Source: Mycobacterium haemophilum DSM 44634
GTDB lineage: Bacteria > Actinomycetota > Actinomycetes > Mycobacteriales > Mycobacteriaceae
Direction of reading: 5' to 3'
Assembly (NCBI RefSeq): GCF_000340435.2
Contig: NZ_CP011883.2
Location: forward strand, 310,001 to 374,000
Length of the DNA stretch: 64,000 nt
The position numbers and the translations under genes were made by a program. The notes below the pieces were generated by a model. That model worked only from the letters and a program-made list of their open reading frames with translations, had not been told where the DNA came from and made no database searches. Shown piece by piece: positions 35,138 to 43,533 of this stretch (position 1 is its first letter; every line of letters starts with the position of its first letter).

Positions 35138-35789
35138 CTACGAGAACGGCCAGTCCCGAGGAGCTGACCGCCGCCGCGCCGATGGCGAAGATCGGGGCCG
35201 TGCCCAGTGCAGGCGCACCTGCTGGCCAGGCCGCACCTGAGCGAGCTTGTCGATGTCCTCATCGATCACCACGCCTGCGCCTCGGGTGGTGCCTTCGCTG
35301 GGCAGCTGACGGTCCGGTGATGGCGGCCACGGGGGCTTGGTCGAGTTCGGGGTAGTGGTCGGTGTGGTCGCCGATCGGCAACTCGTCACCGGCCTGTAGT
35401 GGTGACGGCTCGATTGCGGACAAAACGTCGTAGCTGCGTGAACCCAGTACCGGGGTGACGCAGATGCCGCCGCGCACCGCTAGATACGTCCGTTGAATGC
35501 TATTGGTGCCGAACATAATACCGTTTGGCCTTTGGGCTGGAGTCGGCGCCCGTCACCGCGACATCGACGTCGCCGCCGCAAACTCGAACCGAGAAACCAC
35601 CGAACGTCACTTCGACGGTGGCGCGGTGGTCGGGGTTGGCGACCACCGGTTGGCCAGCTTGTGCGAGCGGCGGTCGGCGGTTCCGGACCGACCGACGCCG
35701 AAGTGGGCCAGCCCGGCCCGGCCGAGGTCCTGAACGACGGCAAGTGGGCCGGTACGCAGGATCTCCAGCCTGATTGCCGGGTTCGTCAT
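35138..35789 (-). pseudogene. pxpC-like 5-oxoprolinase subunit (Rv0263c), broken
   Basis: Allophanate hydrolase subunit 2/KipA-type protein. The ATG at 35789 opens AIRLEILRTGPLAVVQDLGR, and the frame is lost after HKLANRW near 35645. In the next frame come VTFGGFSVRVCGGDV and VTGADS; after 35530 a third frame carries FGTNSIQRTYLAVRGGI and VTPVLGSRSYDVLSAIEP. Near 35310 most of the second half is deleted: AAIT jumps to the RQLPSEGTTRGA block, then directly to DEDIDKLAQVRPGQQVRLHW. The H37Rv protein is about 300 residues; less than 220 codons remain in three frames. It follows the pxpB-like gene by 20 bp. Confidence 0.9.
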
Positions 35790-35809
35790 GGTGGCTCCCT
35801 CCGATCCCG

Positions 35810-36487
35810 TTACGCGGCGCGGAACTGAACCCACATGCCCTGCGTCAGCAGCGCGGGATTGGGCCGGTTGGTGTCCCACAGCACCGCGTCGGTGTGGCCG
35901 ATGAGTTGCCAGCCGCCGGGCGACTGCCGTGGATATATCGCGCTGAATTCGTCGGCGAGGGCGACCGAACCGGACGGCACCGAGGTCCGCGGATCGCGCC
36001 GGCGTGGCACCCGCAGTCGTGGATCGCCGTTGACCAGATATACGAAACCTGGTGCGAAGCCGTTGAATCCGACTCGCCACGGAGTGCTGGTATGGGCGGT
36101 GATGACCTGCGCGGTTGTCAGCCCGGTAGTGCTGGCAACCGCGGCGAGGTCCGGGCCGTCGTAGACGACGTCGATCACCACATCGGCGCCGCGCCCGGCC
36201 GGCGCAGTCGCCTCCGGGGTGACCCGCAGCTTGCGTAGCCGCTGACGGGTGACCCCTTGGTCGCGGGGTCCGTCGAGCTTCACCAGCACGGTGCGGGCGC
36301 CCGGGACGATGTCGACCACACCGGGCAGTGCCGCCGCACGCAACGCAGCCACCCACGCCAATACCTCAGCGGTGTTACCGCATTGCAGCATCAGCGCTTG
36401 ATCGCCGTAGTCGAGAACGTTATCGGCCACGACCAAACCCTGAGATATGTCTTGCGCATGGTCGCTGGTCAAGCCCGTCACGCTCAT
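35810..36487 (-). CDS. pxpB: PxpB-like 5-oxoprolinase subunit (Rv0264c)
   Basis: Allophanate hydrolase subunit 1/KipI family, about 225 residues from the ATG at 36487. Signature parts are LDYGDQALMLQCG, PGVVDIVPGARTVLVKLDG and HTSTPWRVGFNGFAPGFVYL, followed by PRRRDPRTSVPSGSVALAD and SPGGWQLIGHT. PxpB acts only in complex with PxpA and PxpC to open 5-oxoproline to glutamate. Since the partner gene directly downstream is broken, this intact protein is probably left without function or on the way to loss. Confidence 0.88.
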   Translation of the reverse strand: MSVTGLTSDHAQDISQGLVVADNVLDYGDQALMLQCGNTAEVLAWVAALRAAALPGVVDIVPGARTVLVKLDGPRDQGVTRQRLRKLRVTPEATAPAGRGADVVIDVVYDGPDLAAVASTTGLTTAQVITAHTSTPWRVGFNGFAPGFVYLVNGDPRLRVPRRRDPRTSVPSGSVALADEFSAIYPRQSPGGWQLIGHTDAVLWDTNRPNPALLTQGMWVQFRAA

Positions 36488-36599
36488 TCTTCGACGGTAA
36501 CGCCGGAATCGGGGTAGGAGTGAGGGAATGGGGAGGGAATTTTGGAGCACTGCCAGGGGTGCCTTAGCAAACGCTCAAAGACAGGTAAGCTAGCCGGGT

Positions 36600-37586
36600 C
36601 TAACCCAGGATCTTGCCGATTTGCGGCGGCAGTTGGTCGGCGACCAGCGGGTAGCTCAGCGTCGACGAAAAGGCGATCGCGCCGGCCTGGTCCTTGGTGG
36701 TGAAAATGTGGCGGTTTTGTGCGGTCGCTTGCGATGCCGCCACGTCGGGGTCGGCCAGCAGCGCCTTTTGGTCATCCGGACCCTCGGTCAACCAGATCAC
36801 CACGTCAGCGGAATCGAGCACAGCTTTGATGTGATCGCGTGGGATGACGGCGCGGTGATCGTCGCCGAACGGTTTGATGCTGTCGGCGATGACCAAACCC
36901 ATCTCATTGAGGAAGTCGGTCCGCCAGCCCGCGATGGTTGCGACCACAGTGCCATGCCACAAGGTGCCCTCCATCAACAACACCTTCTTGCCCTGCCATC
37001 GCGGATTCTGCTGGGCAATGTCGGTGAACCGCTTATCGACGGCCTCGATCAGCGACTTCATGTGGTCGGCCGCAAACACCGCTTGGCCGATCGCGGTGGC
37101 CTGATCCTTCCACGGCTCGAAGAACGCGTCGCCATCCGACTGCGGGACGGTCGGGGCGATCGCCGACAGCTTCTGATACGTGTCGGCGTCCACGCCGGCA
37201 TTGATCGCCACGATTAGGTCGGGCTTGAGTCCAGCGATCTGGTCGATCGGAATACCGTTATCCAGGTTCAACACCACGGGTTGCGCTGCGCCGAGTTTGG
37301 GTTGGGCCCACGGCCACACTGCGAACGGCTGATCGCCGAACCAGTTGGTTACCGCGATGGGCACCGTCCCCACTGCGAGCAGGTCGTCTTGCTCGGTGTA
37401 ACCGGCACTCACAACTCGCTTGGGCGGTTCTTTGATGACGGTTTGACCGAAAAGGTGGGTGATTGTCACCGCTCCGCCGCCAGGGGTCCCTGGCGGCCGT
37501 TCGGGTGACGAGCAACCGCCGGCGGCCAGCAGCCCTGCGGCCCCGGCGAGCTGCAGGAACCCGCGCCGATCCCATCCGTCTCGCAT
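36600..37586 (-). CDS. fecB2: FecB2, iron-siderophore binding lipoprotein
   Basis: Periplasmic binding protein of the Fe-siderophore type (Rv0265c), about 328 residues from the ATG at 37586. The N-terminus has a twin-arginine motif (DRRGFLQLAGAAG) and then the lipobox LAAGGC, suggesting Tat export and lipid anchoring. The binding fold shows KRVVSAGYTEQDDLLAVGTV, GLKPDLIVAINAGVDADTYQKL, KKVLLMEGTLWHGTV and the C-terminal AFSSTLSYPLVADQLPPQ. No permease or ATPase gene is adjacent, so it must work with components encoded elsewhere. The H37Rv downstream and upstream partners oplA and narU are absent. Confidence 0.92.
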   Translation of the reverse strand: MRDGWDRRGFLQLAGAAGLLAAGGCSSPERPPGTPGGGAVTITHLFGQTVIKEPPKRVVSAGYTEQDDLLAVGTVPIAVTNWFGDQPFAVWPWAQPKLGAAQPVVLNLDNGIPIDQIAGLKPDLIVAINAGVDADTYQKLSAIAPTVPQSDGDAFFEPWKDQATAIGQAVFAADHMKSLIEAVDKRFTDIAQQNPRWQGKKVLLMEGTLWHGTVVATIAGWRTDFLNEMGLVIADSIKPFGDDHRAVIPRDHIKAVLDSADVVIWLTEGPDDQKALLADPDVAASQATAQNRHIFTTKDQAGAIAFSSTLSYPLVADQLPPQIGKILG

Positions 37587-37638
37587 CGCGTGAGAGTATC
37601 GCGTGGCGGGCTCACAGCTGCACCGACAAACAGCGCGA

Positions 37639-38919
37639 CTAGGTCGAGTCATGGTGTCCCGCTTCGTGGTTCCACGACGTTTTCGGCTTGTAGTCCTGCC
37701 ACGGGCTGTAATCGGCGATCAGCTCGTCCTGAGGTGGGCGCTGGTCGATCGGCACATGCTGCAGGTTGATCCGGATCCGATACCAGATCGAACTCGGCCC
37801 GCGCATGCCGTCGACGAGGACATCGGCCGGCTGCAACCGGGCGACCGCGGCGGGATAGCGGTCACGCCAGACGTCCAGCGCAGCCATTGCCTCGTCCTTG
37901 GTCTTGGTGCGGGCTATCTCGATAAGTGGCATCGACGATTGGCGCCGGCCGCTGCCAGGGCCTGCAGTTTTTCCAGACGCTTTGGGCGCCTTCTCTGGGG
38001 GACCCATTTCTTCGGCCAGCATCAGCAGTCGGTCAAGCCCCCCGATCGTGTCGTTAATACCTGCCCACGGGTCACCGATTTCGGCGAACCGATCGGGCAC
38101 GGTGGCGATGGTGAACGCCTCGGGCTTGCAACCGGCGACCTCGTCCCAATGCAGCGGCGTCGACACCCGGGCGTCTGGGGTAGCGCGCACCGAGTAGGCC
38201 GACGCGACGGTGCGGTCTTTGGCGTTCTGGTTGAAGTCGACGAACACGCCCTGCCGTTCTTCCTTCCACCACCGGCTGGTGGCGGCATCAGGTACCCGCC
38301 GCTCGATCTCGCGAGCAACGGTCTGAGCCGCGAGCCGTACCTGGGCGAACCGCCACTGCGGGGCGATCCGGGCGTAGAGGTGAAATCCCCGCGACCCGGA
38401 AGTCTTCGGCCACGCCACCAGGCCGTAGTCCTCCAGCACCTCCCGGGCCACCAGCGCGACCTCGATGATCCGTTGCCAGGCGACCCCGGGCATCGGATCC
38501 AGGTCGATGCGCAGCTCGTCGGGATGATCGAGGTCTGCGGCCAGCACCGGATGCGGGTTGAGATCGACGCATCCCAGGTTGACCACCCAGGCCAGGCCGG
38601 CGGCGTCATGGATGACGGCCTCGGCAGCTGAAGTACCCGACGCGTAGCGCAGTTCGGCAACGTCGACCCAATGCGGTCGGTTCGTGGGCGCACGCTTCTG
38701 GAAAACCGCCTCTTCGGAGATGCCTTTGACGAAGCGTTTCAGGATCATCGGTCGACCTGCCACGCCGCGCAGCGCACCTTCGGCGACGGCCAGGTAATAG
38801 CGCACTAGGTCAAGCTTGGTGTAGGGCTTCGTGTCGCCTCGTCGGTCGAAGATGATTTTGTCCGGATGCGTGATGGCAACCTGATGTCCGGCCACTTCCA
38901 GAGACACCGGACCGGTCAT
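37639..38919 (-). CDS. LigD-like polymerase-domain protein (Rv0269c, PolD2 type)
   Basis: Stand-alone primase-polymerase of the LigD POL family, 426 residues. The catalytic metal site is in DELRIDLDPMPG (DxD), followed by KTSGSRGFHLYARI (the SGSRGxH motif) and the third acidic region VFVDFNQNAKDRTVASAYS with RATPDARVSTPLHWDEV. It has a C-terminal extension of about 130 residues after the POL core (RLLMLAEEMGPPEK onward) but no ligase domain. These enzymes can insert nucleotides or ribonucleotides during repair. The start ATG at 38919 is 67 bp from divergent fadD2. Confidence 0.88.
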   Translation of the reverse strand: MTGPVSLEVAGHQVAITHPDKIIFDRRGDTKPYTKLDLVRYYLAVAEGALRGVAGRPMILKRFVKGISEEAVFQKRAPTNRPHWVDVAELRYASGTSAAEAVIHDAAGLAWVVNLGCVDLNPHPVLAADLDHPDELRIDLDPMPGVAWQRIIEVALVAREVLEDYGLVAWPKTSGSRGFHLYARIAPQWRFAQVRLAAQTVAREIERRVPDAATSRWWKEERQGVFVDFNQNAKDRTVASAYSVRATPDARVSTPLHWDEVAGCKPEAFTIATVPDRFAEIGDPWAGINDTIGGLDRLLMLAEEMGPPEKAPKASGKTAGPGSGRRQSSMPLIEIARTKTKDEAMAALDVWRDRYPAAVARLQPADVLVDGMRGPSSIWYRIRINLQHVPIDQRPPQDELIADYSPWQDYKPKTSWNHEAGHHDST

Positions 38920-38986
38920 GGCAGTTCATGGTAATTCCGGATTCTTTTGCCGCCACTGGTCTAGCTACGTCACATATTGTGTGCTC

Positions 38987-40666
38987 ATGCCTAACCTCCC
39001 TGGCCTGCCTGGGCAGACCGTGACCAAGCTTCAGCACTACCTTGAGCGCGGCGCCGCCGAGGCGCATTACCTGCGCAGCATCTTCGAATCCGGCGCGCTC
39101 GGGTTCGAGCTGCCGTTGACCTACGCCGCGATGGCCGCTGATATGCGAAAGTGGGGAGATCTCGCCATGCTGCCGGCGATGCACGCTAGGCGCTCTCCGC
39201 ACCGCGCGGCGCTCATTGACGAAGACGGGACACTGACCTACAAGGAGCTCGACAAGGCCGCCCACGCGTTGGCCAACGGGCTGATTGCCAAGGGTGTCCG
39301 CGGCGGGGACGGCATCGCCATCCTGGCACGCAACCACCGTTGGTTTGTCATCGCGAACTACGGCTGTGCGCGGGTAGGCGCCCGCATTATTTTGCTCAAC
39401 AGCGAATTCTCCGGCCCGCAAATCAAAGAGGTGTCCGAGCGCGAAGGCGCCAAGGTGATCATCTACGACGACGAATACACCAAGGCCGTCAGCTTGGCCG
39501 AGCCGTCGCTGGGCAAGTTGCGGGCGCTCGGCGTCAACCCCGACGAATCCGAGCCGTCGGGCAGTACCGACGAGACACTGGCGGAGTTGATCGCCCGCAG
39601 CAGCAGCGCGCCCGCCCCGAAGGTGCGTAAGCGCGCCTCGATCATCATCCTGACCAGCGGGACGACCGGCACCCCTAAGGGAGCCAACCGCAATACCCCC
39701 GCGACGCTGGCGCCGCTCGGCGGCGTCTTGTCGAAGGTCCCGTTCAGGGCCCACGAGGTGACGTCGCTGCCGGCGCCGATGTTCCACGCGCTGGGCTATC
39801 TGCACGCCACGCTGGCGATGTTCCTGGGCTCCACGCTGGTGCTGCGGCGCCGGTTCAAGCCCGCGACAGCGCTCGAAGACATCGAAAAGCACCAGGCGAC
39901 AGCCATAGTGGTGGTTCCGGTCATGCTGTCGCGGATCCTCGACACGCTCGAGAAAATGGAGACCAAGCCCGATCTGTCCAGCCTGCGGGTGGTGTTCGTA
40001 TCCGGATCGCAGTTGGGCGCCGAACTGGCCACCCGCGCGCTCGACGACCTCGGCCCCGTCATCTACAACATGTACGGCTCGACCGAGATCGCGTTCGCCA
40101 CGATCGCGGGACCTAAGGACCTGCAAATCAACTCGGCGACAGTTGGTCCGGTGGTTAAGGGCGTGAAGGTCAAGATCCTTGACGACAGCGGCAAAGAAGT
40201 GCCGCGCGGCCAGGTCGGCCGGATTTTCGTCGGGAACGCCTTCCCATTCGAGGGCTACACCGGCGGCGGCGGCAAGCAGATCATTGACGGCCTGTTGTCG
40301 TCGGGCGACGTCGGCTACTTCGACGAGCACGGCTTGCTGTACGTCAGTGGCCGTGACGATGAGATGATCGTTTCCGGCGGCGAGAACGTGTTTCCTGCCG
40401 AAGTCGAGGATTTGATCAGCGGGCATCCCGACGTGGTGGAGGCCACCGCGATCGGTGTCGACGACAAGGAGTGGGGCGCTCGACTGCGCGCCTTCGTTGT
40501 CAAGAAGCAGGACGCCACCATTGACGAGGACGCAATCAAAACCTATGTCCGCGACCACCTGGCCCGCTACAAGGTGCCGCGGGAAGTGATCTTTCTCGAC
40601 GAGCTACCGCGTAACCCCACCGGTAAGGTCCTCAAGCGCGAGTTACGCGATTTCGAGGTTCGTTAA
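38987..40666 (+). CDS. fadD2: FadD2, fatty-acid-CoA ligase
   Basis: Long-chain acyl-CoA synthetase of 559 residues from the ATG at 38987 (MPNLPGLPGQTVTKL), the H37Rv start; the frame back to 38918 overlaps the divergent gene. ANL-family motifs are complete: IILTSGTTGTPKGANR (P-loop), APMFHALGYLHA, YNMYGSTEIAFATIAG, SSGDVGYFDEHGLLYVSGR and GGENVFPAEVEDLI, with the C-terminal catalytic Lys in NPTGKVLKREL. It activates fatty acids for beta-oxidation or lipid synthesis. In H37Rv the next gene is fadE6, which survives here only as debris. Confidence 0.95.
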   Translation: MPNLPGLPGQTVTKLQHYLERGAAEAHYLRSIFESGALGFELPLTYAAMAADMRKWGDLAMLPAMHARRSPHRAALIDEDGTLTYKELDKAAHALANGLIAKGVRGGDGIAILARNHRWFVIANYGCARVGARIILLNSEFSGPQIKEVSEREGAKVIIYDDEYTKAVSLAEPSLGKLRALGVNPDESEPSGSTDETLAELIARSSSAPAPKVRKRASIIILTSGTTGTPKGANRNTPATLAPLGGVLSKVPFRAHEVTSLPAPMFHALGYLHATLAMFLGSTLVLRRRFKPATALEDIEKHQATAIVVVPVMLSRILDTLEKMETKPDLSSLRVVFVSGSQLGAELATRALDDLGPVIYNMYGSTEIAFATIAGPKDLQINSATVGPVVKGVKVKILDDSGKEVPRGQVGRIFVGNAFPFEGYTGGGGKQIIDGLLSSGDVGYFDEHGLLYVSGRDDEMIVSGGENVFPAEVEDLISGHPDVVEATAIGVDDKEWGARLRAFVVKKQDATIDEDAIKTYVRDHLARYKVPREVIFLDELPRNPTGKVLKRELRDFEVR

Positions 40667-40692
40667 CGGCAATCTCGGGGCCTCCCTTACGG

Positions 40693-41034
40693 TTACCGGC
40701 GGGCCTGAATGGTGCGCGTGACTTGGGCGGAGAGCTTGGGGTCGGTCAGGAGTTGCTCGATCAGTGCGGTAAAGACCTCTTGTCCCGTGACGCGGGCGAC
40801 GCCGAGGCGGTCGGCGGCTTGTTGCTGCCAGAGGTCGAGGGCTCGGTGTGTCGCGAGTGAGAGGTCAACAGTTCGTCGTGTTCGCTGCTCGCGTGTTGGT
40901 TGAGCGGTCTCTCGTCCGAGACCGGTGAGGCGCTGGGTCGGTCCTGTCTCTCCGGGTCTGGGTGGCGTGGCGACCCTCGGGTGCGCGCGGAACCCTCCGA
41001 CGCTGGGTTCGTTGTGGCCGGGTACGGCACTCAT
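40693..41034 (-). CDS. Small protein with possible DNA-binding domain
   Basis: A 113-residue protein I do not firmly recognise. The first 50 residues are polar and low in order (PRVATPPRPGETGPTQRL). The second half, RRTVDLSLATHRALDLWQQQ and ADRLGVARVTGQEVFTALIE then LLTDPKLSAQVTRTIQAR, looks like a ribbon-helix-helix or plasmid partition-type DNA-binding domain. There is no orthologue at this site in H37Rv. It borders the AT-rich patch to the right, which could hold its promoter and operators. A mobile or plasmid origin is possible but unproven. Confidence 0.55.
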   Translation of the reverse strand: MSAVPGHNEPSVGGFRAHPRVATPPRPGETGPTQRLTGLGRETAQPTREQRTRRTVDLSLATHRALDLWQQQAADRLGVARVTGQEVFTALIEQLLTDPKLSAQVTRTIQARR

Positions 41035-41599
41035 TGCGACGACCCCCTCTGGGGTGCAAATCAGTAGATCTGGGTATCAGTATGCGCTTCGTTGATGAAG
41101 TCCCTCGATTGGATATCACCGTTGCGGAATTCTTGAGGTGCAGGGGCCCGGGGGCTGGCGGTCGCGCCTGATCGCCTTTGATCGCCGAGAGGATAGCCGC
41201 GGCGGCCTGGATGTGACCCAGGCATCACTTAATCGAGCTTTGCTACCGCTCTGATAGTAATGCGGGACTTCGGTCAATCATGATCCAACTATTTGGGTCA
41301 AAGTCATTAAATGTAAAAATCCGTATTTACTTAGTTAAGTGGATCAGTAAATGCCATGCTAGCTCTAGATATCACTTTCTACTGAGTTACTGAATACAGC
41401 ACTTGTGGAATTTAGTCTGCTGCCGAATTGGGTGAGCACTGAAGCACGGCATGGGGACGGAAAATATTAGGTGCATACAGTAGCTGTCTTCTGGATAGAT
41501 AGTAGAATGATTTCTACTATCTAGATGTCGTATAAAACGTGCCTAACGCTAAGTCTCTGGCTTTCATATCGGCTTCACGATCGTGGAAGGAGCTAGCAA
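41035..41599. other. AT-rich intergenic patch with palindromes
   Basis: About 560 bp with no supported gene and clearly lower GC from 41230 on. It contains a 12-bp-arm palindrome (41496-41523) and a looser inverted repeat ATTTACT (41325-41331)/AGTAAAT (41346-41352). It separates the divergent small protein gene and the His-rich exported protein gene and probably holds both promoters. Confidence 0.7.
41496..41523. promoter_or_regulatory. Perfect 12-bp-arm palindrome, likely operator
   Basis: TAGATAGTAGAA and TTCTACTATCTA flank TGAT, 76 bp before the His-rich protein gene. The size and symmetry suggest a repressor site. The core AATGATT resembles the middle of mycobacterial Zur boxes, but the outer arms do not. 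The regulator is unknown. Confidence 0.6.
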
Positions 41600-42004
41600 A
41601 TGTTGATCTCACTGTTTTCTGCCCGTAAGGCCGCAGCTCGTGCGGTGGGTGTCGGCGTGCTGAGCGGAGCGATGCTCTTCGGCGCTGCCCCAGTGGCGCA
41701 GGCTGTGGAGGTGGCCGCCCCGACGCCCAGCGTCGCAGGTGCCGACTCGCCTAACGGCGCGCCTGGCGTACCGGATGCGTCCCGGGCCGATCTGAACAAC
41801 CGTGCGGATTTCGGCCGTGTCGTCCCCATGGATGACGACTGGTGGGATCCCGACGACTGGTGGGGGCCTTGGTGGCCCGGGTGGCACGGCGGGCCGTGGT
41901 GGCACGGCGGGCCTGGATGGCACGGCGGGTGGCACGGCGGGCCCGGGTGGCACGGCGGGTGGCACGGCGGGCCCGGGTGGCACGGTGGCCACGGAAGGCA
42001 CTAG
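41600..42004 (+). CDS. Exported His/Trp/Gly-repeat protein
   Basis: A 134-residue protein with a Sec signal peptide (MLISLFSARKAAARAVGVGV, hydrophobic core, cleavage after about AQA). A short linker follows, then an acidic aromatic stretch (DDDWWDPDDWWGPWWPG), then tandem WHGG and PGWHGG units to the end. The mature tail is about one quarter His, which suggests binding of zinc, nickel or copper outside the cell. AAGGAG is placed 8 bases before the ATG. I know no H37Rv orthologue at this site. The large palindrome upstream implies regulation. Metal storage or capture is inference from composition. Confidence 0.8.
   Translation: MLISLFSARKAAARAVGVGVLSGAMLFGAAPVAQAVEVAAPTPSVAGADSPNGAPGVPDASRADLNNRADFGRVVPMDDDWWDPDDWWGPWWPGWHGGPWWHGGPGWHGGWHGGPGWHGGWHGGPGWHGGHGRH
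41881..41985. repeat. Tandem repeats encoding WHGG units
   Basis: Repeated GGGTGGCACGGCGGG blocks with GCCCGG spacers inside the gene for the exported His-rich protein. They are prone to copy-number change in frame (3-, 12- and 30-bp periods). Confidence 0.85.
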
Positions 42005-42062
42005 TGATTGGTAGTGCAACCACCTGAGGGAGGCCAGCTGCACGCCAATCGGCCGGCCGCCG

Positions 42063-42399
42063 TTACGGGTCGCGGGGCAGCCCCAGCAGCCGTTCGGCGA
42101 TGGTGTTGAGCTGCACCTGCGATGTGCCGCCGTGTATCTGAATGCAATTCCGCGTGCAGTTGGACCACCGCCGGCGCCAACGCCGCCGCTACAGCGGCGG
42201 CGAACTCGACCCCGGAACAGACTATGTCTCAATCATTCTAGCTAGCTTCGTCAATCGCGTGGGCGGCGTCCTACACTGCGGCGGTGGCCCGTTCGATGTC
42301 GGCGATCATCTCTGCGTATTTGTGCTTGATGGTCTGGAGCTGGCCGATCGGTCTGCCGAACTGCTCGCGGAGGATGAGCCAGCGGCTCGGCGAGAACTC
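42063..42399 (-). pseudogene. fadE6: fadE6 acyl-CoA dehydrogenase, short remnants
   Basis: From right to left on the minus strand come REQFGRPIGQLQTIKHKYAE and MIADIERATAAV, where the next codon is TAG in place of the usual Trp, then DAAHAID (to about 42235). After a gap come VEFAAAVAAALAPAVVQLHA and, in another frame, QIHGGTSQVQLNTIAERLLG with LPRDP and the stop at 42063. These are pieces of an acyl-CoA dehydrogenase C-terminal domain, at the place where H37Rv has fadE6 (about 730 codons). More than 80 percent of the gene is gone. Confidence 0.85.
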
Positions 42400-43533
42400 T
42401 CACCGCCATCGCTCGTTGATCCAGTTAGCGATGGTGTCGGCCTGCTCGCTGCGCGCGCCTGGGGTGGTGAAGTAGTGGTCGGTCTCGATCGAGCAGTGCG
42501 TCTTGTCGGTGCTCGCCAGCGCATCGTGGATGCGCTGGGCGTCGGACGGGAAGACTCCGGTATCTGCCTCGGCGTTGATCACCAAGGCCGGGCAGGTGAT
42601 ACGGGCCAGGTGTGGCTCGGCCCGGGTTTGCGCCACCCGCAGGCTCCACATGCTCAGCCAGTTGTGCAGCGTGCAGGCCGCGGCGATGCCATATGCGGAG
42701 CGGTTTGCCTTCCCCGGGATGCCCGCGTAGCACCGGTTGGGCGCACGCTTGGTCGGCTCGATGCTGGGATCCACCATGCGTGGGTCGGCCCAGGTGCGCA
42801 TCACGGTAAACGGCCGATCGGAAAACCCAGCTGCGCGAACGCGTTTGAGCTCCCTCTCGGCCCAGTTGGTGATGGTATGGTTGCGCACGGTCTGCGCCAA
42901 CCGGTAGCGGGTGACAAATTCCGGCGTGTACGGCGGGCCGTTTTGTGTGTTGTACAGGTCCAGGTCGGGATCGGTGGCGACCGGGTCGCCTTCGTCGACG
43001 ACGGCGGCATCCATCCAGGCGGTCAATACATCCGGGCGCCCAGGATGCGCGGCGGTAGCGACATAGCCGTCGGCGGCGAGCAACTCTGTCAGTCCGGCCG
43101 CCGGCCGCATACCTTCCAGCGGAGTGACGTTCGGGTCGACCGCCTGCGACTGGTAGGCGGCCATCAACGAGCCTCCTCCTGAATTGCCGAGCAATACAAC
43201 AGTTTCCACGTTCTGAACTTCACGCAGCCAGCGCACCCCGACACCGATGTCGACCAATGCGTGGTCGAGCAGAAAGGTGCTTTCGAAACCGCGGAACCTG
43301 GTGTTCCAGCCAAGAAATCCGATGCCGCGGGTGGCCATATAGTCGGCGAGATAGTGCTCGGAGAAGTCGATTTGATAGTGGCTGGCGAGCATTGCCACCT
43401 TCGGCTTACCTCCCGCCGCGCGGTAGTACAGCCCCTGGCATGGGTGCCCGCCGGCGTCGGCGCGCCCAGCGGTTGGCGACGGTAGCCCGACGAACTCGCG
43501 GATAACCCCCGGCGCGCCGGCATAAGGTGTCAC
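42400..43533 (-). CDS. Alpha/beta-hydrolase-like protein (Rv0272c orthologue)
   Basis: A 377-residue protein from the GTG at 43533 (VTPYAGAPGVIREFVGLPSP), the same length as Rv0272c. It has an alpha/beta-hydrolase look: VAMLASHYQIDFSEH, then the nucleophile elbow VVLLGNSGGGSLM (GNSGG), the late Asp in CPALVINAEADTGVFPSDA and the His in IETDHYFTTPGA. The substrate is unknown. Its start overlaps the end of a truncated TetR gene by four bases, so it was in an operon with it. The frame upstream to 43809 belongs to that gene's antiphase and is not coding. Confidence 0.92.
   Translation of the reverse strand: MTPYAGAPGVIREFVGLPSPTAGRADAGGHPCQGLYYRAAGGKPKVAMLASHYQIDFSEHYLADYMATRGIGFLGWNTRFRGFESTFLLDHALVDIGVGVRWLREVQNVETVVLLGNSGGGSLMAAYQSQAVDPNVTPLEGMRPAAGLTELLAADGYVATAAHPGRPDVLTAWMDAAVVDEGDPVATDPDLDLYNTQNGPPYTPEFVTRYRLAQTVRNHTITNWAERELKRVRAAGFSDRPFTVMRTWADPRMVDPSIEPTKRAPNRCYAGIPGKANRSAYGIAAACTLHNWLSMWSLRVAQTRAEPHLARITCPALVINAEADTGVFPSDAQRIHDALASTDKTHCSIETDHYFTTPGARSEQADTIANWINERWR

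Noticed and set aside
36560..36600. Possible IdeR box (AGGTAAGCTAGCC) downstream of fecB2
   Set aside because: It matches too few consensus positions and is at the gene end, not in its promoter.
38810..40558. Minus-strand open frame of 582 codons opposite fadD2
   Set aside because: It is exactly antisense to an intact FadD2 with all ANL motifs; no recognisable domain.
41900..42000. CRISPR-like regular repeats
   Set aside because: The periodicity is protein-coding (WHGG units in frame), with no unique spacers and no cas genes.
42142..43182. Plus-strand open frame of 346 codons opposite the Rv0272c-type gene
   Set aside because: The opposite strand encodes a full hydrolase and fadE6 pieces; this frame has no motif.
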